A DNA stretch of 64,000 nt from Hyphodiscus hymeniophilus (Eukaryota; Ascomycota; Leotiomycetes; Helotiales; Hyphodiscaceae), in the NCBI GenBank assembly GCA_016508695.1, contig VNKQ01000004.1, positions 62,001-126,000 of the forward strand, in the 5' to 3' direction. The notes beneath the pieces are model-generated. The model saw only the letters and a program-made list of their open reading frames with translations. It did not search any database and was not told the origin of the DNA. Position numbers and translations under genes: made by a program. This document shows positions 12,348-23,181 of this stretch, in pieces. The first letter of the stretch is position 1. Each line of letters starts with the position of its first letter.

Positions 12348-12421
12348 AGCAACGATCATTGTCACGGAGTCATAGAGAGGCGTTTGGATCTGTCATGTTC
12401 TGTAAGCCTTGCAAAAAGCGG

Positions 12422-13868
12422 CTAAGGTTGTAGAGGTCTAAGTGTAGCTATATCTGAACTGATACCATTGTCTATCTCCAGTATTTGCGCACTAGGATGT
12501 TGGGATGAGGATGGCTCAAAGGATGGCTCAAGGGGTGGTGGACCGTCCTGGAAGTACCGATTTTGTGAGCTTGTTCTATGAGGCAATGGGGGTATCACAT
12601 CATTTCTGGGGTCTTCGGGCATGTGACTCGTATTCAGCGAAATGTTTGCCCCCACAGAAGGAGGTCCATTCTCGTTTGGCGGTTTCTGGTGTGCTGGTAT
12701 GACTAGCTGAGGTATATATGATGGGTTGTGCACCGACGAGGTTGACTGTTCCGACGTTGCAGGGTTTTGTGGCTCTTCCGCCGTCTTAACAGCTCTCTTC
12801 TTCCTCGCCTGGGCCACCAGGTCCTTGAACGCATCATCGTTGCTCCTCGACCATGCCAGTCCATCGAAGTCCTTATCCCTGATGTTTCCCCCGGGATTCA
12901 TTCTACTAGCCATCGGCGCTCCTACTCCTTGAGTACGTTCCCAAACGTCCAATTCTCGCTTCAGTTCACGACTTCCTTTTGGGGTCTTTGAATCGCAATT
13001 CGCATTCCACAATGTGACCCATTCCGTGTATCTCTTTTCCAGCGAAGGTCTTGACCCCGATGCCGATATTCCCATGTCAATCATCTTCTTCCTGAGAGCG
13101 TTATCTTTCACCATGCTGTAGTTCAATGCTGCCAATCGTTCAGGGCGTTTAGTGTTGGCTTTGGAGACTGGTTGAGGTTGTAGAGAGGTTTGTGTAGATC
13201 TGGGTCTTTGCTTCTTGCTGGGAGGGTCGCCGTTGCAATGATCAAGGTGTGCTTCAACTGCTCTCTCTGTTGGGAAACTGTCATTGCACATAGGACACTC
13301 GATTTGTGCGGGTTTTGGTGCTATAACGTGGTTTAGCAGAAATTCCTTGGCAGTGTCCCATAGACTTACCAGGTGCATAATCACTACCATCATCACCTTC
13401 CGAGTCTAGTATTACAACCTGCTGTGAGGATTGTTGTGCTCTGGTCCCTGCTCTCGTCCTCTTGCGCACCGGGCTGCTATGCTCCTCCATCTTCTCGTCG
13501 TTGCGTTTCCTTTTCGGTGACCCAGTCCGTTCCAACTCGTACGGTTTCTTTGCAATCTCCATTACGAATGGTCTTGCACTTCTGAATGCCTCCACTAGTT
13601 CTTCTAGAGCGAAGTTATTCCTTAACTTCGATTCCTGATCCCCCTTCCTGCATGCCGGGCATTTTGCATCATTGTTCAGGCAATGCCGTATGCACAATGA
13701 ACAGAAAGTATGCGAACACGATGTGATCATGGGTGTATTGTAGAAGTCTCTGCAGACTTGACATCGCAGCGCTGAATCAACAGGCGCGAGCGAGGGGAGT
13801 GGCGTCTGTAACCAATCTGTTGAATCAGAGACATCGTAGGATTCGTTTTTGTCTGTGGGCCTTGACAT
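12422..13868 (-). CDS. RAD18: Postreplication repair E3 ubiquitin ligase RAD18
   Basis: Two exons (13868-13370, 13320-12422; 49-bp intron) give 465 aa. The order is diagnostic: a RING finger (Cys36, Cys39, Cys51, His53, Cys56, Cys59, Cys70, Cys73; RCQVCRDFYNTPMITSCSH) just after STDWLQTPLPSL. A basic nuclear-localisation-like stretch SPKRKRNDEK follows, then a Rad18-type UBZ finger (Cys175, Cys178, His191, Cys195) and a SAP domain from RLAALNYSMVKDNALRKKM. The tail is low-complexity and variable, as in other fungi. With Rad6 the protein monoubiquitinates PCNA to start translesion synthesis. I chose the MSRPTDKN start because it gives the usual spacing to the RING; an in-frame upstream ATG at 13901 is less likely. 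Confidence 0.95.
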
Positions 13869-13977
13869 TTTGTGTGATAGATTTCGTACTTCGTAATGCA
13901 ATGTATCAAATCGAGCGGCGTGGGCACATAGTCTTTGTTTTCTTGATGTTGGTGTTGAAATTGGAAGAGCCTGGGAA

Positions 13978-14045
13978 ACGCGTTAAGTGGTGACCAGAAA
14001 AGATCCAAAAGTTCAGAAGTTCAGAAACTCGCGTCAACCTCGCGT
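13978..14045. promoter_or_regulatory. Three WCGCGW (MCB-type) motifs in the RAD18-POL32 promoter
   Basis: ACGCGT at 13978-13983 and TCGCGT at 14029-14034 and 14040-14045, all within the 217 bp separating the two start codons. ACGCGT is the MluI cell cycle box bound by MBF/DSC1-type factors at G1/S genes in yeasts. Function here is inferred from sequence and gene identity only. Confidence 0.5.
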
Positions 14046-14085
14046 CTTCCAAATTGAATCCGACAACCACACAACCAAAACCAAA

Positions 14086-15653
14086 ATGGCGGATTACAAG
14101 AGCTATCTGGCGGCACATATTCTGAGCGAGGATAGAGTGGTAGGTACTGCGTTTCTGCAAGTCTCAATGCAAACAACTAACGCAACCTCGAGATAACCTA
14201 CCGCCTCCTCAGTCGTGCGCTCAAAGTCCATGTCAATGCCGCCAAGGAGTAAGACTTCCATGTTACCATCTGTCTGCACCTGCGCTGATGGTCAACAGAA
14301 TGTTGTATGAGTTCCACCGCCTGCAAAATGGAAGGAAACCAGGCACAGTCCATGCAACATATCTCCTAAGTGGAACAAAACGTGTGGAGGAGCCAGTAGT
14401 TGCTACAGATCCGAGAAAGGATGGCGACGATGAATATATGCAGAGTAGCCCATTTATGAACAGCTCTATGCCGCCGGTCGATCAAGGAACCGGTGCAAGC
14501 TCAACGCTTACAATAACTCTAACGCGAGAGGAAGATTTGGACAGTGAGAACTCTCCTTTTCCTCCCAAGTACTCCTACTGATGGTCGCAGAAACCCGCTC
14601 GCAATACGAGCATATAGCATCTATCCATATCTACAGTCTTGCGCCCCACCCATTGAAAGCAATTCTCACTTCTGCACTTTTATAAAACTATGCTAATCAA
14701 TCCAGGACCTTCAAGTTCTCTCCGATTCCTCTCGCGAACTCCAATCTCTCTCTCTTTCCGAAGATCCTCTCACCTCACTCACACCTTACGGCACGATAGT
14801 GAATCCTGCCGTAAAACGTCGCACAAATCGCCGTCCCCCAGCTACCGCCTCTGCTTCAGTCATTATCGCAAAACCCAAAGTCGAAGTGAAAGAAGTGCCA
14901 AAAGTCAAGGCGGAACCCAAACCTTCCCAAAGTTCTAGCGCGAAGGAATTCTTTGGCAAAGGCAAAGAGAAGACCAAGACCACGTCAAGAAGTGGAAGCC
15001 AAGAAACCACACCCGCCCCACCGACACTGAAGAAGGAATCAAGCAGTCTATTCAAGTCCTTCGCGAAAGCGAAGCCAAAATTGAAGAGAGAAGGCACAGG
15101 CACAGACAGCGAGGTTCCAAGTGCAGTTGAAGATGAGCCCATGAAAGATGTGAGCGATGATGACGAGGAAACTTATGTACCTCCTGCGCCGAGCAGCGAA
15201 ATCGTGGATAGCGATCGGAAGAGTAGAAAGGAGCGTGAGGCGGCTCTGAAGAGAATGATGGATGATGATGAGGAGGATGTTGTTGCAACACCAGAACCTG
15301 AACCTGAAGAGGAAGATATGGTGGTTTTGGAGGAGAAATTGCCCGTCAGGGAAGAAGAGCCTGTGGTTGAAATCAGTGGTGGGAGACGGCGAGGAAGGAG
15401 GAAGGTTATGAAGAAGAAGACTGTAAAGGATGACGAGGGTTATCTGGGTAATTTGTCCCTCTCGTTTCCTGCATATGGATATAGATGCTAATAAGGTCCA
15501 GTGACGAAAGAAGAAGCTGTCTGGGAATCATTCTCGGAAGATGAACCAGCTCCTCCGAAAACGAAAGCCCAAATATCAACAACCTCGAAAGCAAAGAAAC
15601 CAGCTGCGAAGACGGGACAGGGGAACATCATGTCGTTCTTTGGAAAAAAGTGA
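14086..15653 (+). CDS. POL32: DNA polymerase delta third subunit (Cdc27/Pol32)
   Basis: Six exons (14086-14139, 14193-14248, 14299-14543, 14591-14658, 14706-15447, 15502-15653) give 438 aa in phase. The N-terminus (YLAAHILSEDRVITYRLLSR, MLYEFHRLQNG, EHIASIHIYSLAPHPLKDLQ) is the winged-helix part that binds the B subunit. The middle is long, charged and disordered, with many Lys and Glu. The last residues QGNIMSFFGKK form a PIP box (QxxIxxFF) for PCNA binding. The protein tethers Pol delta, and Pol zeta in yeast, to PCNA. Intron 4 (14659-14705) appears to be a GC-AG intron: no GT donor keeps the conserved SLAPHPLKDLQ junction. It is divergent from RAD18 and convergent with the Trs85-like gene. 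Confidence 0.9.
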
Positions 15654-15895
15654 TATGCATTTCACCCAGCAAGGAGAGATTAAAAATGCCATGATTGATA
15701 TGATTGATTCTGCCGCATCAATTTTCGCATTTTAAGCTGTGTGATTCATGGCATCAACCATCACTCTCGCGCTATTCTATTCGAGTGAGTATTCTCGAGA
15801 TCCCGTCCATATATGCACCAGGCCCTTCTAAGCTCCCAACGCCACGCCATGCATTCGCCTCAAGAGTAGGCGCTAAAAGACTCTATTCAAACATG

Positions 15896-18208
15896 TCACT
15901 CAAACTGCACCTGCCCCGTTTCCTCCTGTTCTCCCTCCAAAACCGCCCCATGCAAAGGACTCGACTCCAAGCCCCCTAGTACAGGAGCATGCACACCCAT
16001 TAAGCTCATCCTATGCGGCTTGGCCACAAAATCTTGAGTCTCTTCCCCAACTTCCGTCTCAAGCTCAGGAACCAACGTTCCCTCCAGCGCACTGTCAGGG
16101 TACATGGCCATGTCAACCTCCCTCCTCAACCCTAAGAGGAACTCCCAGGCATTTCCGAAATTCTCCAATCCATCCTTGAACCGTAACTCAGCATACTCCT
16201 GGGTTGCCTCATCAAGGCGCAACTTCGCTTGCTGAGGCTTCCCTAATGTCAGCCAAGAATCGGCGGCGAGTATAGACCAGAGGGCTGATTTGCGTGCTCG
16301 CGAGCCCCATCGTCCACTTCCGGCGCCTTTCTTAGACGCATAGCAAGCCGAAATTCGCTCTTTCATTAATGCGTCGCCTATCACGCCCACGACTTTGTGG
16401 TCCAGTAATCTTGCGCCCCATTTCGCTGCATCGTCTGTTGCTGAGCCACCACGGAGGCGGAGGAGTTCCATTCCTAGAGCTAAGGCACGTAGAGCACCAT
16501 ATGAGGCACCGCAGCGGGTGATGTAGGAGTAGGACGCCGTCTCTAGCATCTGATCTACGGTCTCGGTACGAACCTTCGAGCTCATAGCTTGAGGAATGAG
16601 GAGAGTGCTGATAGCGGCCATTTCGTTCGCTGCAGCGTGGTATCTCCATGCTTTGTCGTTGTTGAAATCGGTTCGGAGAAGTTCGTAAGTTGATTGTGCA
16701 AGCTTCCAATCACGAAGCATGAATGCGTAATCTCCAAGTTTGCGCATTATAGCTTCAGCAACTTCAGGCCGGTAGAACCCCTGCACAGCGTCGTAGTTTG
16801 AGTTGCTAGTGGGAGCATTGGGGCCGTTTGATGTGGAGCGGGAACTGGATCCGAATGCCCATTTCTTAGACAAACTCATGAAACGTCCACTGATACCACG
16901 TCTGCGGGATGCTACTTGGTCATTCCAAGTTGAAATACATCGTTCCATAGACGGGATGACGGACTGAGTTACCATTTCGCGGATGAACGTTTTGATAGCT
17001 GTGGTGTCGGATTCGTAGATGCAAGGTAGCGATTCCTCGACGTCTTCCAGGGTTTCTCGCGTTTGTATCTCGACCAACTCTTCGGATGCAGATAACCATT
17101 CACAGCGAGGATGTTGAACGCTGTCGTCGTCTGAGGAAACGCATTCACTACTCCGTAGGCGGAGGAGGTGGCAGTGGAGACCGAAGTGGCGCTTCATTTG
17201 TTCAAATAGAGTTATGGACTTTGTGATATCGTCTTGTTCCTCATCATGCACAAGAACGTAATATCGAAGGTATTCATTACTTACCCATGGAGGCAATCGC
17301 CTCTCTCCATTAGTTGACTCGTCGTATAGTTTTCGTAATGCTTGAATAGGATCCTTGTTTCGTGAGCTGATGGCTATTATACATGCCACCGGATGTGAAA
17401 AAGTCTCGTGAGGCGCCATAGGGATCCCAGATAGTAATCTTCGCAAATATAGAGTGTAAAAGGGTGACGGGTAGTCCTGATTTCGTGATCGAGCATCTTT
17501 GATCGTTTTATAGTCCTCCCCTTGCAGAGCTGGATACTCCTCAGCATGTGTCAGATGTCGATCTACCAGACTTTCAATCTGCGCAACATCTCCTCCAGTC
17601 CTAGCTCGCTGCGCTGATATTGGGGAAGACACTTTGGTATTTGGGCCTTTACCTTCCCCACTCCTCCGTGAAACTTCTGGTCCTTCGAGGCCATCTCCCA
17701 ACTGTACAAAGCGCACGGCGAAATCCTCGTATGTTTTTCCGGAGCCTATACTATCTCTCACATTGACCTTTCCTTGAATTCGTTCCCCAAATGGGCGTAA
17801 CAGTTCCCATAATCCAAACTCAAATCCCTTGTCCTTTATGAGCTCGTGCGTATCTTCGGAGGTATGAACAGCGATATGCGGCACGAAAGCTTGCAACACC
17901 AAGTTTCTAGGATCCGCCGCTGTGTCGGCTGGGGCCAGTGCTTGGCCTTGTCCTGGCATACTTCCAAATACTGAATTCGACATCATCCTCGACGAAGTTC
18001 CAGCACTGCTAGGAGAAACGGATCGAGAGCCCGATGGCGAGGATGTGGATGCGAAGAGAGAAGATACGGAGGCATTTGAAGCTCGGTATGGAAAAGAAGT
18101 TACTGATGAGGCCAACGACTGATTACCTCTTGTTTTAGGTAGTCTTAGGGACGGAGGGGCGCTCGCCGCCGGGAGAGGTGGCTCGAATGCATGATCGAGA
18201 GGTGTCAT
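15896..18208 (-). CDS. TRS85: TRAPPIII subunit Trs85/TRAPPC8-like
   Basis: One uninterrupted frame of 770 aa. After a Ser/Pro-rich N-terminus (about 1-100) come VLQAFVPHIAVHTSEDT and LWELLRPFGERIQGKVNVRDS, the characteristic start of Trs85/TRAPPC8. The core has PWVSNEYLRYYVLVHDEEQ, the region around QMKRHFGLHCHLLRLRS, and helical-repeat segments such as LGDYAFMLRDWKLAQSTYELL and DKAWRYHAAANEMAA. The protein directs the TRAPPIII complex, a Ypt1/Rab1 exchange factor, to pre-autophagosomal and Golgi membranes. It lacks introns, unlike its neighbours. It is convergent with POL32 and divergent from the CCA-adding enzyme. Confidence 0.88.
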   Translation of the reverse strand: MTPLDHAFEPPLPAASAPPSLRLPKTRGNQSLASSVTSFPYRASNASVSSLFASTSSPSGSRSVSPSSAGTSSRMMSNSVFGSMPGQGQALAPADTAADPRNLVLQAFVPHIAVHTSEDTHELIKDKGFEFGLWELLRPFGERIQGKVNVRDSIGSGKTYEDFAVRFVQLGDGLEGPEVSRRSGEGKGPNTKVSSPISAQRARTGGDVAQIESLVDRHLTHAEEYPALQGEDYKTIKDARSRNQDYPSPFYTLYLRRLLSGIPMAPHETFSHPVACIIAISSRNKDPIQALRKLYDESTNGERRLPPWVSNEYLRYYVLVHDEEQDDITKSITLFEQMKRHFGLHCHLLRLRSSECVSSDDDSVQHPRCEWLSASEELVEIQTRETLEDVEESLPCIYESDTTAIKTFIREMVTQSVIPSMERCISTWNDQVASRRRGISGRFMSLSKKWAFGSSSRSTSNGPNAPTSNSNYDAVQGFYRPEVAEAIMRKLGDYAFMLRDWKLAQSTYELLRTDFNNDKAWRYHAAANEMAAISTLLIPQAMSSKVRTETVDQMLETASYSYITRCGASYGALRALALGMELLRLRGGSATDDAAKWGARLLDHKVVGVIGDALMKERISACYASKKGAGSGRWGSRARKSALWSILAADSWLTLGKPQQAKLRLDEATQEYAELRFKDGLENFGNAWEFLLGLRREVDMAMYPDSALEGTLVPELETEVGEETQDFVAKPHRMSLMGVHAPVLGGLESSPLHGAVLEGEQEETGQVQFE

Positions 18209-18694
18209 GGAGAGTGGTGAAATGATCGCCTTTTATTGCTGTATCAGCCTATATCCAGAGACTTAAACACAATCATGCGTCCGAAGTTAAGGAGCAAGGC
18301 TAGAACTCGCGATGGAAGATTCGGGTTCGCTGGACGGATTCGAGGACGTCAGATCGAGAGGACCTCTGGTGATGTATGTAGTCGACATAAGAAGTCAATC
18401 CGTAATGTGTTGATAATAACCACAGCTCCAAGCTCTTTGACCGTTCTATATGTTCGTTGTGCTGCTGTTGATGCCGGCGCAATGTGTTTGGATGTCGGAC
18501 ATTTCAAGATTCACAAGCTCTGTTCACGTGATCAGCAAACGACAAATTCCAATTCCACTTTGTCAACTTACAAGTATACATTTTACTCCATTCAATAGCA
18601 TCGCACTACCCCTATCCGGAAATTGATCTAGAATGGAGTTTGATTAGCTCTTTAGCCGTTATTTTCACTCCAGCACCCGAACGTTTCCAAGCTG
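18209..18694. other. Divergent promoter region, TRS85 / CCA1
   Basis: 486 bp between two start codons. It must contain both promoters. No gene, RNA or repeat was recognised. Confidence 0.4.
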
Positions 18695-20568
18695 ATGAAT
18701 TTACGAGCCAACGCACTTTTGGCAACGATTCTGCGAAGTTACTGGGTTCGAGTCACACCTGGAAGAACATTCGCACGGCCAATATCTTCGAGTTTATCCA
18801 TGAAAAGAAAAGAGCCTAGATCAATAGAATTATCCCAGCCAAAGACATCCAAACGTAGCATGGAAACCCAGACAATTCAACTCACTCCACGTGAGAACCA
18901 GCTACGCAATCTCCTCACCGACGCGGCACGTTACATCGATGAATCCAAGGAGATCAAGGACAAGATTGAGTTAAGATGGGCTGGAGGTTGGGTTCGTGAT
19001 AAGCTTCTCGGCCTCCAAAGTCATGACATTGATGTTGCCATCAACGCCATGACCGGTGTTGGGTTCTGTGAGAAGATGCATGAATATCTCAAGGATGAGG
19101 CCAATATGAAGAAACACTCTCTTACCAAAAAGGACGTTGGAAGTCTGCACAAAATTGCGGCCAATCCCGATAAATCAAAGCATCTGGAGACGGTAAATAC
19201 AAGGCTATATGACTTTGATCTGGACTTTGTCAATTTGAGGAAGGAGACTTATTCAGATGATAGTCGAAACCCGCAAATGGAGTTTGGCACCGCCGAGGAG
19301 GATGCTTTAAGGCGGGATGCCACGATCAATGCTCTGTTCTACAACCTTCATACCGATTTGGTGGAAGATTTCACCGGGGGACTGGAAGACTTGGCATCCA
19401 AACTTATCAAAACGCCTCTTGAGCCCTACACTACATTCAAGGATGATCCATTGCGAGTGCTGAGGCTGATTCGGTTTGCCAGTCGGCTGGGCTTTAAAAT
19501 TGATATAGCTTCCAAAGCATCAATGAGTGATCCCACAGTTATGGATGCTTTGAAACTCAAAATCAGCAGAGAAAGAGTTGGGGTGGAGCTGGGAAAGATG
19601 TTGAAGGGTCAGTCAAATCAGCGCGTGGCACAAATATGAACTGATTCCTTGCAGGTCCTAACCCACGTAGTGCGCTTCAACTCATCGACCACCTAGGCCT
19701 ATATTCTATCATATTCACCGACCCAACCGGTCATCCACCGCCTTCGCCTGACTCTTCAGATTGGCATCTAGTCTACGAGTGCTTTGAAGTCCTCCAAAAC
19801 GACAAGACTGTCCCTGGTTCAATCTACCAGTCTCTAGTCCGCTCCGAAGAGGCAAAGTATCATGCGTGGATACTCGCAGCTCTGACCCCTTTACGCGCGC
19901 TCTCACCTTCACTGCCTCAGTGGAAACCACCACCCGTCGCGACGAACGTGGCACGGGAAGGTATCAAAGCCGAAAACAAGGTGTGCAATCTGGTTACGGC
20001 AGCTCTTTGCAATGCTGAATCCATCTTCGCTCTCAAACTTCTCATTGCGAAGCAGAAGCTTGGTTACGATTGCGACAGCAAGGCCGAAGCCCTTATCTCT
20101 AAGTGGGATCTGAGCGATACATCTCTCGCAGAGCGCTCAACCTTGGGTTTGCGCATCAGGAAGTGGCACTCCCAGGGTGGTGACTGGCGCCTTCAAGTTC
20201 TATTTACTCTCTTCGCCGAAGTAATTAAGGGTTCGTTCCACTCTGACTCCATCAACTCATTAGCTAACCTCCTTGCAGACCACAAAATAGATTCCTTACC
20301 GCATTGGCAAGCACTTGTCGATCACCTAGAAAGCATGAATCTCATGGACGCGGAAACTATGAAGCCTCTCGTTGATGGGAAACGGCTACAGAGAGATCTA
20401 AATGCGAAGCCAGGTCCATGGATGAAATATGCGTTAGAACTCTGCATGGCAATTCAGCTGAAGTATCCTGATGATTCGGCATCTTATCCCGAAAAAGTGA
20501 TACGTATGGCTATTGAGTACGTCGGACAAAGGACAGAAGAGTTGAAGATACCCATCAAGAACAAGTAG
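18695..20568 (+). CDS. CCA1: CCA tRNA nucleotidyltransferase
   Basis: Two exons (18695-19607, 19655-20568; 47-bp intron) give 608 aa. Class II CCA-adding signatures are all present: RWAGGWVRDKLLG (residues 94-106), the metal-binding HDIDVAI (Asp111, Asp113), RRDATINALFYN, and the DDPLRVLRLIRFASRLGF segment that reads ATP versus CTP. The enzyme adds and repairs the 3' CCA of all tRNAs. The N-terminus is basic with Ser and hydroxylated residues (MNLRANALLATILRSYWVRV), as expected of a mitochondrial presequence. A second in-frame ATG at codon 36 precedes MKRKEP, compatible with a cytosolic/nuclear form, as known for yeast CCA1. Confidence 0.95.
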
Positions 20569-20968
20569 ATACTTAGCACATATGACAATTTATAGTCTGT
20601 TACTTTGATCGCCCAAGCAATGGGAAAGATGACAAGAATGATTGAGGACCACAACAGCTGATTCACGAGTCCGCGTCTCCCCTTTGTGTACTATATGATC
20701 GCTGTGAATCGTAGATACGTAGGCAATTTACCTGATCGAAAAGATTCAAAGCCTCGTGATTGATCGTAGCTTTTCGATTGTCAAAAGAGACACCGCGTTT
20801 GCGGAACTGAAGCCAAAGCCTTTGGGGACTGAACTACAACCAGCAAGATCTTTAGCGGTGGAAAGGGGGCTCCTCGCTTGCGCATTTTCGGTTGGCCAAA
20901 ACTCTCAACCTTCGAAACCAGCAACAAACAAGCCATTTGTCACCAATGAATCTATCACAAGCAACAAC
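20569..20968. other. Promoter region of the TTI2-like gene
   Basis: About 400 bp. The reading frame of the downstream gene is open through part of it back to an ATG at 20756, so a longer N-terminus is possible. Nothing else was recognised. Confidence 0.35.
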
Positions 20969-22961
20969 ATGTTCGAGGTTGCACAAGCCGCCGCCAGAGA
21001 CGCGATCAAGAACGTCAAACCAGAGTCCACTGAGCTAGCATTGATACAGCCAAGTTGTAAGTCGCTTCTCCGCCTTGTTAGAAACCGACGTTCTGACCCC
21101 GATGCAGCCTTGCCTCCTACATACTCGCTCTCTCATGTCATCGCAAAGATCGTGGATAGCCATACCATTGAGTCTCTCGAAGAAGTATGGCTCCAACGCT
21201 TGATGACAATTCAAACATACTCAAGTGCTAAGATTCCCTCAGGCAAAACTGCAACATATTTTGATCCTCAGGAGTTGCCTCGAGAATTCCACCAGGGTCC
21301 CTGAAACCCAAGATCAAGCCTCTATCTTACGTCTATCCGTCTGGCTTTCAGAGGTCATTCTTCCAGAATCTTCTATTATCAACTACGATGACGACTCGTC
21401 GGGTATGATTTTTGCTCTTCAAATGGCCAGCGTGCAAGCTAACTCTCTGACAGCGCCCTTGCGAGACAGAGTGATTCTTTTCGCTCGCCAAAAGGGAGTC
21501 ACAGGTCTATGTGCTCTACAAACTCTCTTGGATATTCAAACTTTACCACAGAACATCGACCCAAGGATCTTACTTGCCCTCACGGCATTCACCTCTTCAC
21601 GTGACCCATGGACAACGACGGTCTCCGAGTCGACCGCTACCGCTATCCTCTCCAAACTTTTGAGCCATGTGCGCTCCAAAAGCTTCATAGTTGACCATGT
21701 GCTCCACACTTTCATCCGACCATTATTCTCTAAGTCTAAATTGGAGGCGGTCACAGCTTCAGGCAGGAAAGCTATGCCTTCTTCAGCGCCGCCTCCAAGG
21801 TTCGATGTGAAGAGTGCAGATGAAAGAGCTAAGCCCTGGATGTTCGATGTTCCGTATGCAATTACGGTTTTCGAATGGGCCGTTGCAAACTCTTCCGTAG
21901 GTCTTCTCTCGTTCCTTGCTAAAATTCCTTACTTCCAGAGATCTGCTCGAATTACCTGCCGCCCACCTACTATTCATTCATGAATGACTTCCTATCGGAT
22001 GCCAATTTTGCTAAGACGTACTTCATTGTAGCAGGAAGAGATAGCGACAGCGCACTTTAACCTCTACATACCACCCCTCCTTACTCTTCTCGACTCGACT
22101 CTGACATCAATACGTGCCCGTGCACTTTCCATACTCTCGACCTTCATACCACTTCTTACTCCCACTATCTTAACCCAAACAGGCTTAGGTGAGGTTTTTG
22201 AAGACGCGGTTATACCTACGCTATTGTTTCTCCCTTCCGTCACACCCGTCAATGAGAGCGTGCAGCTTTTGGAGCCCGCTTACCACGCGCTCCACATCCT
22301 TGGCTCGACTTTGTACCGTGACGATAGAAAAACCAAAGAAGGGTCACGAGGGGATGAGCAACTCACCCAGAGGAAAGCCAAGGAGATCAGGTTCTGGGAT
22401 CGAGTAGTCCGAAAGGGCGTACTGATGGGGTACGCGCATGCGAATGAACATCCGGCCATCGTGGAAGTATTATTGCGAAACTTGGGCCTCCTCGTGGAGA
22501 AAATGGGTCTCCATGCTGTCAAACATCTCAAGGTTAGTAGACCAGAAGACTATATATACGTTCCTAGGAGGTGCTTACAAGTCTAGGAAATTGTACCTAT
22601 GCTGTCAACAACGTTGACAGACCCATTCGCACCTTCTCACCCCTCCGTCCTGCTAGCTGCGGTTAGAGCCTTGCAAGCCACGATCTTGAATTGCTGGCCA
22701 AGGATGGCGGAAGCCGGACATAGGGTTGAGATCATAAGTGCCTTGGTGCTGTGTTGGACAAATGCCCGTCAAGCTCCAAACCATGAAGAAGAGGCTTTGA
22801 AGGAGGTCAAAAGGGGGGTGTGCATTGCGGGGAAGATGCTAGATAAAGCCATTTCTGAAGATGAGGATGCTAAGATGGTTTTGAGGAAAGAGCTAAATAG
22901 CTTGTTTGCTGTAGATGAAAGCTTGAGGGAGGTTTTTGGAATGGCAGGAGACGAAGGCTGA
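20969..22961 (+). CDS. TTI2-like subunit of the TTT co-chaperone complex
   Basis: Four exons (20969-21184, 21243-21896, 22035-22532, 22587-22961), all in phase 0, give 580 aa. The protein is a helical-repeat type without catalytic motifs. Conserved-looking segments are PYAITVFEWAV, the HFNLYIPPLLTLLDSTL stretch, RARALSILSTFIPLLTP, VFEDAVIPTLLFLPSVTP and VLMGYAHANEHPAIVEVLL, which match my recollection of fungal Tti2 proteins. Tti2 acts with Tel2 and Tti1 to fold and stabilise the PIKK kinases (TOR, ATM/ATR). I chose a 138-bp second intron because it places EEIATAHFNLYIPP right after the WAVANSS segment. The start is uncertain (20969 or 20756). Identification is by pattern memory and moderately sure. 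Confidence 0.65.
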
Positions 22962-23181
22962 ATAGGATATATGCATACATGAATCGAAAATCTGAACATC
23001 CCCACTCAGCTCGCTCACAACGTCTGGCACAAAGAGTGACATTGATGTCTTCAGTTTCTGACCTTGATAAGGTCACTAAGTAATGCGGGTATCTACTCGA
23101 TCATCAAACCATTGTAACTCCAACGCCGATGCCATGCCCAACCAGAGAATCCAAACTCCTCAACATCATCGTCAGTCATCG

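Noticed and set aside
18740..18765. GGTTCGAGTC, resembling a tRNA B-box
   Set aside because: It lies inside the CCA1 coding sequence and no A-box or cloverleaf could be formed at the right distance.
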